NCBI GenBank assembly: GCA_052168315.1
Contig: JBQLZO010000018.1
Coordinates: forward strand, 1 to 19,844
DNA length: 19,844 bases
Origin: JBQLZO01 sp052168315
GTDB taxonomy: Bacteria; Planctomycetota; Phycisphaerae; Phycisphaerales; UBA1924
Direction: 5' to 3'
Shown: piece by piece, positions 1 to 6,659 of the stretch
How the letters are laid out: each line of letters begins with the position of its first letter
Position numbering within the stretch: position 1 is the stretch's first letter
Translations under genes and position numbers: made by a program
The notes under the pieces: model-generated
Told to the model about the DNA's origin: nothing
The model's database searches: none
The model's input: the letters and a program-made list of their open reading frames with translations, nothing else

Positions 1-88
1 TCCAACCGCAACCGCCCGCCACACCACGGCGACCGCTGGGACGACACCCCAGCAAGGGCAAGAGCCACCCTCCAAAACGGCACACCCC

Positions 89-110
89 GGGCTGGCCAGC
101 CCTTTCCAAA
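89..110 (+). terminator. Possible weak hairpin terminator
   Basis: A perfect 14-nt palindrome, gggctggccagccc, lies at 89-102. It can fold as a 5-bp GC stem with a GGCC loop and is followed by a short run of three T. It could end a plus-strand gene that lies left of the window. The T tract is short and no upstream gene is visible, so this is tentative. Confidence 0.2.
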
Positions 111-126
111 CTTCCCACCGTTCATG

Positions 127-197
127 TCATCCCCCCAACCCCCAACCCACCAAACTCACCCAACAACCCACCACACCCCCAACCACCCTCCCCCACT
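127..197 (-). other. G-quadruplex-capable tract on the minus strand
   Basis: Positions 127-197 contain no G on the plus strand. On the minus strand there are eight runs of three or more G, matching C runs at 190-194, 186-188, 176-180, 167-169, 159-161, 146-148, 139-143 and 131-136. Loops within the first five runs are 1, 5, 6 and 5 nt, which meets the usual G3+N1-7 rule. The tract lies just past the stop of the pseudopilin-like gene, so it would be in its 3' untranslated RNA if transcription reads that far. Confidence 0.6.
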
Positions 198-261
198 GAT
201 GCCTGATGCCCGATGCCTGATGCCCCTCTTCCCACTGATGCCTGATGCCTGATGCCTTCTT
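192..261. repeat. Nested gatgcctg minisatellite
   Basis: An octamer related to gatgcctg is repeated in tandem. It sits inside a larger imperfect duplication: copy A (192-230) and copy B (231-261) both begin cccactgatgcctgatgcc, and copy B lacks one octamer. The repeat is intergenic, downstream of the pseudopilin-like gene. Slipped-strand variation in copy number is plausible but not shown. Confidence 0.8.
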
Positions 262-293
262 CTGCCCGGTCCCTCATGCCTCTCCCCTCCCCC

Positions 294-764
294 TCACGGC
301 AACCGCCGCTCTGCCACCAGATCATCCTCCGTCCCATCCATCCCATCCTTCCCCGGGCTCGTGATCCGCAGCATCACATCCCGCGCCGAAGCGCCCTGCA
401 CGAACTCCACCTCGTACGCCTCATCCCACGGATCCTTCATCGGCGCCACGCCCTCGTACAACTCATCCGCATCCCGCGGATACCGCCCGTTGGAAATCTC
501 GTACGACTGCGCCAGCAGCACCAGTTGCTGCATCGTCTGCTCGGCGTGCATCTCGAACCCCGAATCCCGCGCCCGCCCGATCTGCTGCATGTACGACCCG
601 CCGCCCCCACCGCTCCCGCCCGAGCCCGACCCCGATCCGCTCCCGCCCAGCGGGATGAAGTACAGCGCCAGCATCACCGCGACGCCCAGCAGAATGAACA
701 CGATCAACCCCCCGGCCACACCACGCCGAGGAATCGAACCCAACGCCGTTGTCATGCTGTTCAT
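294..764 (-). CDS. GspG-like pseudopilin-domain membrane protein
   Basis: This 156-residue protein has one hydrophobic segment near the N-terminus (about residues 17-39). A Gly/Ser-only linker (about 40-57) follows, and then a globular domain. The C-terminal part carries the signature of type II secretion major pseudopilins: an NGRYP motif, DPWDEAY (compare DPWGnPY), and SPGKDGMDGTEDD (compare the calcium-loop SyGpDGqpGTeDD). It lacks the canonical GFTLIE prepilin-peptidase motif, so it may stay as a membrane-anchored protein rather than being processed into a fibre. It follows the 807-1478 gene by 42 nt on the same strand and is probably co-transcribed. A divergent PilT-type ATPase nearby fits a pilus or secretion theme, but no other assembly genes are in view. 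The start is the first ATG (Met-Asn-Ser-Met); a second ATG lies three codons on, and no clear ribosome binding site is visible. Confidence 0.8.
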   Translation of the reverse strand: MNSMTTALGSIPRRGVAGGLIVFILLGVAVMLALYFIPLGGSGSGSGSGGSGGGGGSYMQQIGRARDSGFEMHAEQTMQQLVLLAQSYEISNGRYPRDADELYEGVAPMKDPWDEAYEVEFVQGASARDVMLRITSPGKDGMDGTEDDLVAERRLP

Positions 765-806
765 ACCGAAAGCCTAGCACACCACGCCCACACGCATCCC
801 GTGTCA

Positions 807-1478
807 TCACCCGCCCGCACCGTCAGCACCCCCAACCCCACCATCGCTCTCGCCATCCGACCCCGATCCATCACCATCAGCCGCCGTCTCACTCGCATCC
901 TCCACCACCTCGACCCAAGCATCATCGCGCAGCCGATGCCTCTGCACCGGTGCGGGCCAAGGCTCCTCGCGGATCGTCCGCTCATCCGGATACCCACGCA
1001 GATCGGCATCGCGGTACACCGTGAAGCGATACAAACCCTCATGAGGAAGCGGCGCTCGGGATCCATCCTCGCCGAACCAGGCGCCAAGCGACCAGCCGGA
1101 CGAAGACCTGCCGGTCCGAAAGAACGACCACGCGCCAGACTGCCCCGCCGGGCTCACCCACAGATGGCTCGCGTGCCCATCCCGATCGATCTCCGCCGCC
1201 ATCACCGTCTTCCCGCTCGCATCGATCACACGCACATACCGGCGTAGGTACGGCCCGAGCTTGAGCCAGCCCGAGCCCTGATCGCTCCCGCTGGTCATCT
1301 TCCAGTCCTCGCCCCACCAGCCGTTCTCAACCAGCACCCCCGAAGCCACATCCACCCGCGCCCGGCTCAGCCGGAACCCGAACCACGGCAGCACCACCGC
1401 CGCCAAACACCCCACCGCGATCACATGGATCGCGATCAGATACCCCAGCGGACAACCCACGCGCCTGCTCAGTCCCAT
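807..1478 (-). CDS. Single-pass membrane protein of unknown function
   Basis: I do not recognise a family. From the ATG at 1478 the product is 223 residues. It has a positively charged N-terminus (SRRVG), one strong membrane segment (about residues 11-33), a Trp-rich soluble domain of about 160 residues (WWGEDW, WSFFRTG, WSLGAWFGEDG) and an acidic Asp/Gly/Ser tail from about residue 193. This suggests a membrane anchor with an extracytoplasmic beta-rich domain. The start at 1478 is preferred to an upstream in-frame ATG at 1529 because a GGAG lies 6 nt before it and the extra 17 residues look unstructured. The next gene downstream is the GspG-domain protein, so the two may work at the envelope together; that is inference from position only. 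Confidence 0.75.
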   Translation of the reverse strand: MGLSRRVGCPLGYLIAIHVIAVGCLAAVVLPWFGFRLSRARVDVASGVLVENGWWGEDWKMTSGSDQGSGWLKLGPYLRRYVRVIDASGKTVMAAEIDRDGHASHLWVSPAGQSGAWSFFRTGRSSSGWSLGAWFGEDGSRAPLPHEGLYRFTVYRDADLRGYPDERTIREEPWPAPVQRHRLRDDAWVEVVEDASETAADGDGSGSDGESDGGVGGADGAGG

Positions 1479-1688
1479 CGCACGCTCCAACACCCCCCCA
1501 ACACCCGCGAAACCCAACCGCAACAACACCCAACAAAGCCCCCGCGGATCAGTTCACCATAGTCAAGTTCGGATTCCATGCGGCGATCTCCCACGCCGCT
1601 GGTACCATCACATCACAGAGACACCGCCGCACGCCGGCCGGCTCGTCCACCGATCGGCGCTGCAGGCGGCCAGCAAAGGGCCGCGCAC
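1479..1688. other. Divergent intergenic region
   Basis: About 210 bases separate the minus-strand membrane protein gene from the PilT-type ATPase and must hold promoters for both. A 6-bp hairpin (GCGGCG 1580-1585, CGCCGC 1594-1599) lies in the leader of the ATPase gene. I could not identify a convincing -35/-10 pair in either direction. Confidence 0.4.
1485..1488 (-). promoter_or_regulatory. Shine-Dalgarno of the membrane protein gene
   Basis: On the minus strand GGAG is followed by six bases and then the ATG at 1478. This is the main reason for choosing that start over the ATG at 1529. Confidence 0.5.
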
Positions 1689-2918
1689 ATGTCCACCGAT
1701 CGCACCACCGACAAGGCCGGACAGTTCACCATGCAGCGCCTCCTCGCGCACATGCGCTCGCTCGGCGCCTCCGATCTGCACCTCAAGGTCGGGCTCCCGC
1801 CCACCTACCGCGTCAACGGCCGGCTCGGCTCCCCCCGCGGCGCCCAGCCCCTCACCGCAGAAGACACCGAGCGCATGCTCAACGAGATCATCCCCCCCGC
1901 CAAGCGCCAACGCTTCGACACACAGGGCGACATCGACTTCTCAACTTTCCAGGAATACGACGAACCCATCTCCGCGAGCGAGAGCAAGGATGCCTCCGGA
2001 AAGGATGTCGATCTCAACGAACAGACCCGCTCGTTCACCAAGCACCGATCCGATCGCTTCCGCTGCAATGTCTTCCGCGCCGGCGGCGCCATGCACGCGG
2101 CCATCCGCCGCGTCAAGCCAGACATCCCCACCTTCGAATCGCTCAACCTCCCGCCCATCTACCGCAAGCTCGCCGATGAGACCCACGAAGGCCTCATCCT
2201 CGTCGTCGGCGTCACCGGATCGGGTAAGTCCACCACCCTCGCCTGCATGCTCGAACGCGTCAACGAAACCCGCGCTGAGAACATCGTCACCATCGAGGAT
2301 CCCGTCGAGTACCAGATCCACCCCGCCAAGTCCGTCGTCTCCCAGCGCGAGATCGGCACCGATGTGTCCTCCTACGCCGAGGCCCTCAAGTATGTCGTTC
2401 GTCAGGACCCCGATGTCATCTTCATCGGCGAGCTCCGCGACCACGACACCGTCCTCGCCGCCATCCAGGCCGCCGAGACCGGGCACCTCGTCTTCGGCTC
2501 GCTCCACACCGCCGACACCATGCAGACCTTCTCCCGCATCGTCGAGTTCTTCCCGGAGAACGAGCACGCGTTCGTCCGCTCGGCCATGGCCAACTCACTC
2601 AAAGCGGTCTGCGCCCAGCGGCTCCTCCCCGCGCTGGAAACCGCCGGCGTCGGCACCGTCCCCGCCACCGAGGTCCTACTCGCCACCACCCTCGTGAAAG
2701 AGAAGATCCGCGAGGCCGAGGATGATGACATCCCCACTATCATCGCCAACAGCAAGTCCGATGGCATGCACTCGTTCACCGACTCACTCGGCGACCTCAT
2801 CGAGCGCGAGATGGTCTCCATCACCACCGCCATGGAGTTCGCACCCCACCGCGAAGCCCTCCAATCGCGCCTCAAGGGCGTGAGCATCCGCGAGAGCGGG
2901 CTCGTCGGACGCCGCTGA
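1689..2918 (+). CDS. pilT: PilT-type twitching/secretion ATPase
   Basis: This 409-residue protein is a hexameric secretion ATPase of the PilT branch, which powers pilus retraction from the cytoplasmic face of the inner membrane. The N-terminal PAS-like domain starts with GASDLHLKVGLPP. The RecA-like domain has Walker A GVTGSGKST (164-172, Lys170), the Asp box TIEDPVEY (191-198), Walker B DVIFIGELRD (232-241) and the His box TGHLVFGSLHTADT (254-267). The line IPTFESLNLPP is typical of PilT, and no GspE-type zinc-binding CxxC region is seen. There is an unusual charged insertion of about 30-35 residues (around 90-121) between DIDFS and RFRCNVFR. The ATG at 1689 is preferred to 1578 because family similarity begins soon after it and the upstream 37 residues look like leader sequence. 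Which pilus or secretion machine it serves cannot be told from this window. Confidence 0.92.
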   Translation: MSTDRTTDKAGQFTMQRLLAHMRSLGASDLHLKVGLPPTYRVNGRLGSPRGAQPLTAEDTERMLNEIIPPAKRQRFDTQGDIDFSTFQEYDEPISASESKDASGKDVDLNEQTRSFTKHRSDRFRCNVFRAGGAMHAAIRRVKPDIPTFESLNLPPIYRKLADETHEGLILVVGVTGSGKSTTLACMLERVNETRAENIVTIEDPVEYQIHPAKSVVSQREIGTDVSSYAEALKYVVRQDPDVIFIGELRDHDTVLAAIQAAETGHLVFGSLHTADTMQTFSRIVEFFPENEHAFVRSAMANSLKAVCAQRLLPALETAGVGTVPATEVLLATTLVKEKIREAEDDDIPTIIANSKSDGMHSFTDSLGDLIEREMVSITTAMEFAPHREALQSRLKGVSIRESGLVGRR

Positions 2919-2936
2919 CCCCCAACGATTCCCTGC

Positions 2937-2964
2937 CCGAAACTGGCTGTTTGTTCGGTTTTTT
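2937..2964 (+). terminator. Rho-independent terminator after the PilT-type gene
   Basis: CCGAA (2937-2941) can pair with TTCGG (2954-2958), with weaker pairing inside the loop, and is followed directly by six T (2959-2964). It lies 19 bases after the ATPase stop codon, where a terminator would be expected. The stem is short and has an internal bulge. Confidence 0.5.
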
Positions 2965-2996
2965 GTCGTGATCCCGCCCGTTTGCCCGCGTCGGGC

Positions 2997-3026
2997 GTGT
3001 CAAGGAGTGTTGTCGCCGTGTAAACT
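2997..3026 (+). promoter_or_regulatory. Possible promoter of the pseudokinase gene
   Basis: A GTGTCA hexamer (2997-3002) and a TAAACT hexamer (3021-3026) are 18 bases apart. Each matches the sigma70 consensus at four of six positions. The pair follows the terminator of the previous gene. Such matches occur by chance, so support is modest. Confidence 0.27.
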
Positions 3027-3037
3027 GGTGCCCGAAC

Positions 3038-3129
3038 GGGACGAAGAGCCGATGTCCCTTGTCCCGGGTGCCCCCGTGCGGCGCACCCCTCTCCGATGCT
3101 TCGTGCCCTTCCCTCAAAGGGCACGCATC
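3038..3129 (+). promoter_or_regulatory. Structured 5' leader of the pseudokinase gene
   Basis: Three successive inverted repeats lie between the possible promoter and the preferred start codon. They are GGGAC/GTCCC (3038-3042/3054-3058), GGGTGC/GCACCC (3066-3071/3083-3088) and a perfect 9-bp stem cgtgccctt/aagggcacg (3102-3110/3117-3125) with a 6-base loop. The last can be extended by GATG/CATC (3095-3098/3126-3129). No T tract follows, so it does not look like a simple terminator. I do not recognise a known riboswitch. Confidence 0.4.
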
Positions 3130-3200
3130 TCCTCCGCGGCGTGAATCGAACCAGACCCCGACCCTCCCCCTCACGCCGACGCCCGCGCATCGATCCGACC

Positions 3201-4277
3201 ATGCCCATCCCTCCGCAAGCCGCCCACCACTCGACCTCCCCCCCCTCCGCGGGCACGGACACGATCGCGCGATCCGCGACGCCCGCGATCGCCAGCGCCA
3301 TCCCCGCCGCCGCATCCACCCTCGAGGGCAAGCACGGGCTCATCGGCATCAAGATCCTCCGCGAACTCCCCAGCCACCACAACGCCAGGCGGTTCCTCGC
3401 CAGGCGCACCGAGGACAACACGCCGGTCCTCCTCTACCGCGTCGGCCCGTGGACCACGCTTGCCGATCCGAGCACCTTCGTCGACCGCACCTTCGAACTC
3501 CGCCACCTCCGCGCCGAGAACATCTGCCCCATCAAGGATGCGGCCGTCGCGACCGACAACGGCTGCTGGCTCATCGCGGCCTACCCCGGGCACGCCGGCG
3601 GGCTGATCACCCTCCAGGACGCCGTCAACGCGCGCGAGGGCGGACGCCTCGGCCGGCACGAGGCCCGCACCGTCATCGCTCAGGTCCTCGCGGCCTGCGC
3701 CGCCGCGCACAGGATCGGCATCGTCCACGGCCCGATCTCCATCGACGACCTCCTGCTCACACCCCGCGGGCGCGTCGTCGTCGAGCTCTACGGGCTCGAG
3801 AATTGCCTCCGCGCGCCGCTCGCGATCTCTCCCGCGCAACGGGCCGAGGACATCGCCGCCGAGGTCCGCAGCGTCGCCCGCCTCGCGTACTTCCTGCTCA
3901 CCGGCTCGGCCTGCCCCGCCGACCGCGCCCAGCACTCCCCCGCCGAAGCGGCGCAGCTCCGCAAGCGCCTCCGCAGGCTCGTGCCCTGCCCGCGCTGGCG
4001 GGCGTGGCTCGCCGAGTTCCTCCTCGCCCCGGAGCACCCCGACCGCATCACCGCCGAATCCGCGCTCAGCGCGCTCCACCGCGACCACCGCGCCGAATCC
4101 CGCACCCCGGCGAGCGCTCCGAGCTCGACCGCGCGGCGCGCGGGCGTTGGGAACGCGGGGTCCAATGCCCCGAACGCCGTGACGCTCGGCGGACGGGTCG
4201 CACGCTCGGCGCGCCGGTTCGGCGGCCGATGGGCCACGCGCGCACTGACCACCCGGCGCGGGCGAGCCCATCGCTGA
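3201..4277 (+). CDS. Degenerate Ser/Thr kinase-fold protein (pseudokinase)
   Basis: This 358-residue protein has the layout of a Hanks-type kinase but lacks its catalytic residues. The first strand reads GIKILREL. The position of the VAIK lysine appears to be Tyr79 (VLLYRV). The alpha-C region is FVDRTFELRHLRAENI, with no Glu in the usual place. The catalytic loop HRDLKPxN is replaced by H156-G-P-I-S-I-D-D, and DFG by L176-Y-G. The later helix EVRSVARLAYFLLTG (201-215) matches the DxxSLGxxLYELLTG region. Residues 1-43 are Pro/Ala/Ser-rich, and the C-terminal 70 or so are basic and disordered-looking. It probably acts as a scaffold or binding module, not an enzyme; this is inferred. An upstream in-frame ATG (3096) would add 35 Arg-rich residues and lies within a hairpin, so 3201 is preferred although no Shine-Dalgarno is visible. 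It is convergent with the next gene. Confidence 0.75.
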   Translation: MPIPPQAAHHSTSPPSAGTDTIARSATPAIASAIPAAASTLEGKHGLIGIKILRELPSHHNARRFLARRTEDNTPVLLYRVGPWTTLADPSTFVDRTFELRHLRAENICPIKDAAVATDNGCWLIAAYPGHAGGLITLQDAVNAREGGRLGRHEARTVIAQVLAACAAAHRIGIVHGPISIDDLLLTPRGRVVVELYGLENCLRAPLAISPAQRAEDIAAEVRSVARLAYFLLTGSACPADRAQHSPAEAAQLRKRLRRLVPCPRWRAWLAEFLLAPEHPDRITAESALSALHRDHRAESRTPASAPSSTARRAGVGNAGSNAPNAVTLGGRVARSARRFGGRWATRALTTRRGRAHR

Positions 4278-4336
4278 TCCCCGCGCACCATCGCGCAACC
4301 GCCGCATCAATCATGCATCACACATTCGCCAGCGCA

Positions 4337-6412
4337 TCAGCGCCGTCGTGACTCGCGCGCGGGCCCATCCTCGGGCTCCGGCCCGGGCTGCGGGTCCGCC
4401 ACGGGATCGGGATCGTCCGAGTCCGGATCCCCGGCGACCGGTTCCTCATCGCGCTCCCGCTGGCCATCGCGCTGACGCGTCAGCCGCGCGCGCTCGTCGC
4501 CCGACAGCGTGATCGCGCCGTGCTCCGTCTCCAGCGCGAGCAGCCGCCCCGCCGCGGCCGCGAGCGTCTGCGCGTCCGCCATCCGCTCCATCCCCGCCAG
4601 CCACGCATCGACCTGCGATGGTCGCGCCACCAGCAGCTCCGCGCCCCGATCAAGCCTGTTCAGCGCCACCGCCGCTTCGATCCCCGCCGCGATCAGCGCG
4701 GTCGTCTCGGGGGTCCCCTCCGGCACCTCTTCGCCGGCGGCGAGCAGTTCGGGATGCCGCTCGCTCATCGCGCTGATCACATCGAGCACGCCCAGCGACT
4801 CGCCACGCGCGAGCCGGGACCGCGCCAGCCGCGCCGACAGCGCAAGCTCGATCGCGGGCGGCAGCGGGACAGCGCCCGGGGCTGCGTCCGGAGCCTCGCC
4901 CCCCGATCCGTTCTGGTCCGCGCTCCGCGGAATGAGCAGCGGCGCCAGGCACGACTCGATCAGGTCCGGATCCTCGGTCCCGCGCATCGCCAGCAGCAAC
5001 TGGTCCGGCGGGAGCCGCCTGCACATCGCGACAAGCAGCGCGCGCTGGTGCCCCGGATCACCGGCGGGGAGCGAGAGCGCGGTGGCGAACGCCTCGGCCG
5101 TCGGGCGGTGGGCCATCAGAGACGCCATCGCCGGCTCGAACAGTTCGGTCCGCCGGGCCGCGGCCCGGACGATCGGATCGACGAACCGCGGCTCGCTGGC
5201 CAGCCCCTCGCCCGCCGCCCGCGCGACGGCTGGCACCGGCGACTGGAGCAACCCCACCACTGCCTCGAACCGGCGCAGACGCGCCAGCAGCGCGACCGAC
5301 TCGGGCGTGATCCGGACCGGGAGGGCCGCGACCAGGCGGTCGGCGGCCTCGTTCATCACCTCGGATCGACGGTCGATCGCGCCGGGCGCGCCCGACCGCG
5401 CCGGATCGGTTCGTTGCAGCAGCAGCGACACCGCCGCGTCGAACGCGGCGCGCGGCGCCTCGGGGATGACCGCCTCCTCGGGGCCGCCATCGGCGCTCGG
5501 CAGCGCCAGCCACCGGACCACCGCACGGGCCAGCGATCCGGTCCGCGCACGGGCGGCCTCGGGATCGAGCCCCGTGGTTTCGGGCGCGCCACCGGCCGTG
5601 GCCAATGACCGCATCAGCGCGCCGGCGACGCCGGGATCGGACTCGGACTCCAGTCGATCGATCGCGACGGATCCCAGCGCGCCGGGATCGAGCTGTTCGA
5701 CCAATTGCGTGGCCGCTCCCCGGACCACGGGATCCGGCGCGTCGATGAGCCCGGCGGCGGCATCCGTTACGACGGGGTCGACCGTGCCGGCGTTCTGGAG
5801 CGTGCGCATGGCGAGCTGGCACGCGGCACCCTGCAGGGCGGGGATGCCGGTCCCGATCATCTCGACGAGCAGCGGGGACTTCTCTTCGCTCGGGAGGCGC
5901 GCGTACAGGCGGCGGTAGACGGCGACGAGGGCCTCGCGGCGCTCGGTGAGCCGGCGGGTGATCTCTTCGCGGTCGCGGGCGATGGCCTCGGCGCGCCGGG
6001 CGTGGGCCCGGGCGAGCCGCTGATAGAACACCGGCTCGGTGAGCAGGACCCACTCGCCCCAGGCTTCCCAGGCGCGGTCGGGATCTTCGGCGATGGCGGG
6101 GTCGGCCAGCCGGTCGCTCATCCACCGCGCCGCGGCGCGGCGATCGGCGATGTCCGCGCCGGGCCCGAGCAGTTCGGCGACGCGGACGAACGCCCCGCGC
6201 GACCAGTCGTCGTCGTCGGGGAGCGGCGGCGGATCCGCCTGCCAGACGCTGGCGGAGGCCGTGGAAATCATGTGGATGAACGGCGTGTTATCCGGATCCA
6301 TCCCGGGGCATCGATCCATCGGCAGGATGAGGGTGAGCAGCAGCAACGCCCGCGGCGTGGTGACCGCGGGACGGCGTGGGGGCAGGAGCGCTGGCTCTGA
6401 TCGGGATGGCAC
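4337..6412 (-). CDS. Exported HEAT-like helical-repeat protein
   Basis: This 691-residue protein has a basic N-terminus and a hydrophobic stretch (ALLLLTLILP, about residues 22-31) that could be a signal peptide or membrane anchor. The rest is Ala/Leu/Arg-rich and strongly helical, with HEAT-like pairs such as DAPDPVVRGAATQLVEQL and SDPGVAGALMRSLA, and similar units near 390-450. No catalytic motif is visible. HEAT-like solenoids usually bind partners, so a scaffold role outside the cytoplasm is likely but unproven. The C-terminal 50 residues are acidic, Pro-rich and end in Arg. The first ATG is used; an AAAGGA lies about 13 bases before it, a loose fit. The strand-composition switch near 5.7 kb falls inside this gene without breaking its frame. 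Confidence 0.82.
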   Translation of the reverse strand: MPSRSEPALLPPRRPAVTTPRALLLLTLILPMDRCPGMDPDNTPFIHMISTASASVWQADPPPLPDDDDWSRGAFVRVAELLGPGADIADRRAAARWMSDRLADPAIAEDPDRAWEAWGEWVLLTEPVFYQRLARAHARRAEAIARDREEITRRLTERREALVAVYRRLYARLPSEEKSPLLVEMIGTGIPALQGAACQLAMRTLQNAGTVDPVVTDAAAGLIDAPDPVVRGAATQLVEQLDPGALGSVAIDRLESESDPGVAGALMRSLATAGGAPETTGLDPEAARARTGSLARAVVRWLALPSADGGPEEAVIPEAPRAAFDAAVSLLLQRTDPARSGAPGAIDRRSEVMNEAADRLVAALPVRITPESVALLARLRRFEAVVGLLQSPVPAVARAAGEGLASEPRFVDPIVRAAARRTELFEPAMASLMAHRPTAEAFATALSLPAGDPGHQRALLVAMCRRLPPDQLLLAMRGTEDPDLIESCLAPLLIPRSADQNGSGGEAPDAAPGAVPLPPAIELALSARLARSRLARGESLGVLDVISAMSERHPELLAAGEEVPEGTPETTALIAAGIEAAVALNRLDRGAELLVARPSQVDAWLAGMERMADAQTLAAAAGRLLALETEHGAITLSGDERARLTRQRDGQRERDEEPVAGDPDSDDPDPVADPQPGPEPEDGPARESRRR

Positions 6413-6437
6413 GCGCTGTCGGTCCTTTGTGGTGTTC

Positions 6438-6463
6438 GGGAGGGTGTCGGGGGGGTGTCAGGG
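6438..6463 (+). other. Canonical G-quadruplex motif
   Basis: G runs at 6438-6440, 6442-6444, 6449-6455 and 6461-6463 are separated by loops A, TGTC and TGTCA, which satisfies G3+N1-7. It lies about 26 bases upstream of the start of the minus-strand HEAT-like gene. Confidence 0.55.
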
Positions 6464-6612
6464 TTGTCGGAGTGGGTGTTCGGACGGCGCCGGGATGGGC
6501 GGTTCCCGGGGGTGGTCTTGCGTCTGGTGTTGGTACGCCATGACATCGGCCGATGTGCAGGATGTTGGGGAAAGTTCGGTGTAAACCGTGCGGGGACCCC
6601 GCGCGTTGTGTG

Positions 6613-6618
6613 TATAGT
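6613..6618 (+). promoter_or_regulatory. Possible -10 element of the TPR gene
   Basis: TATAGT matches the sigma70 -10 consensus at five of six positions. It is placed suitably before the ATG at 6660, giving a short leader. No matching -35 was found, so this is a weak call. Confidence 0.25.
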
Positions 6619-6659
6619 GCGTGGCTGCGTGGTGGGGTGCAATCCGGGGTCCGTGCCCT

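Larger units (their letters stand above)
1..293. other. Gene-free left edge
   Basis: I see no convincing coding region here. The open frames in this stretch are low-complexity Pro/His/Thr or Gly/Arg strings without a recognisable domain. The stretch holds a short GC hairpin (89-102), a G-free C/A tract (127-197) and a gatgcctg minisatellite (192-261), all downstream of the stop of the minus-strand pseudopilin-like gene. It may contain the 3' end of a gene lying off the window, but no frame stands out. Confidence 0.6.
6413..6659. other. Divergent intergenic region with plus-strand G4 motif
   Basis: About 247 bases lie between the HEAT-like and TPR genes, transcribed away from each other. The left part is very G-rich on the plus strand and holds a canonical quadruplex motif (6438-6463). 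A TATAGT hexamer (6613-6618) lies 42 bases before the TPR start and could be a -10 element, but no good -35 is seen at 16-18 bases. No small gene is supported here. Confidence 0.4.

Noticed and set aside
720..745. tRNA T-arm-like string on the minus strand (GGGTTCGATTCC)
   Set aside because: The flanks do not form a T stem or acceptor stem, and the bases encode part of the pseudopilin-like protein.
252..1247. A 331-residue plus-strand open frame
   Set aside because: It covers the pseudopilin-like and membrane protein genes in antisense and consists of Arg/Pro/His-rich sequence.
3128..3146. Second T-arm-like string on the minus strand (GGTTCGATTC)
   Set aside because: No cloverleaf can be drawn around it; the 5-bp T stem fails.
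2402..3421. A 339-residue minus-strand open frame crossing the PilT-type gene end
   Set aside because: It crosses a likely terminator and a hairpin-rich leader and is antisense to the His box of the ATPase. No domain is seen.
3171..4310. A 379-residue minus-strand open frame
   Set aside because: It is antisense to the kinase-fold gene and rich in Gly, Ala, Arg and Asp with no motif, whereas the plus strand keeps a readable kinase layout.
6284..6295. Near DnaA-box TTATCCGGA close to the skew switch
   Set aside because: It is a single 7/9 match inside a coding gene, without a cluster or an AT-rich unwinding region, so it is not evidence for an origin by itself.
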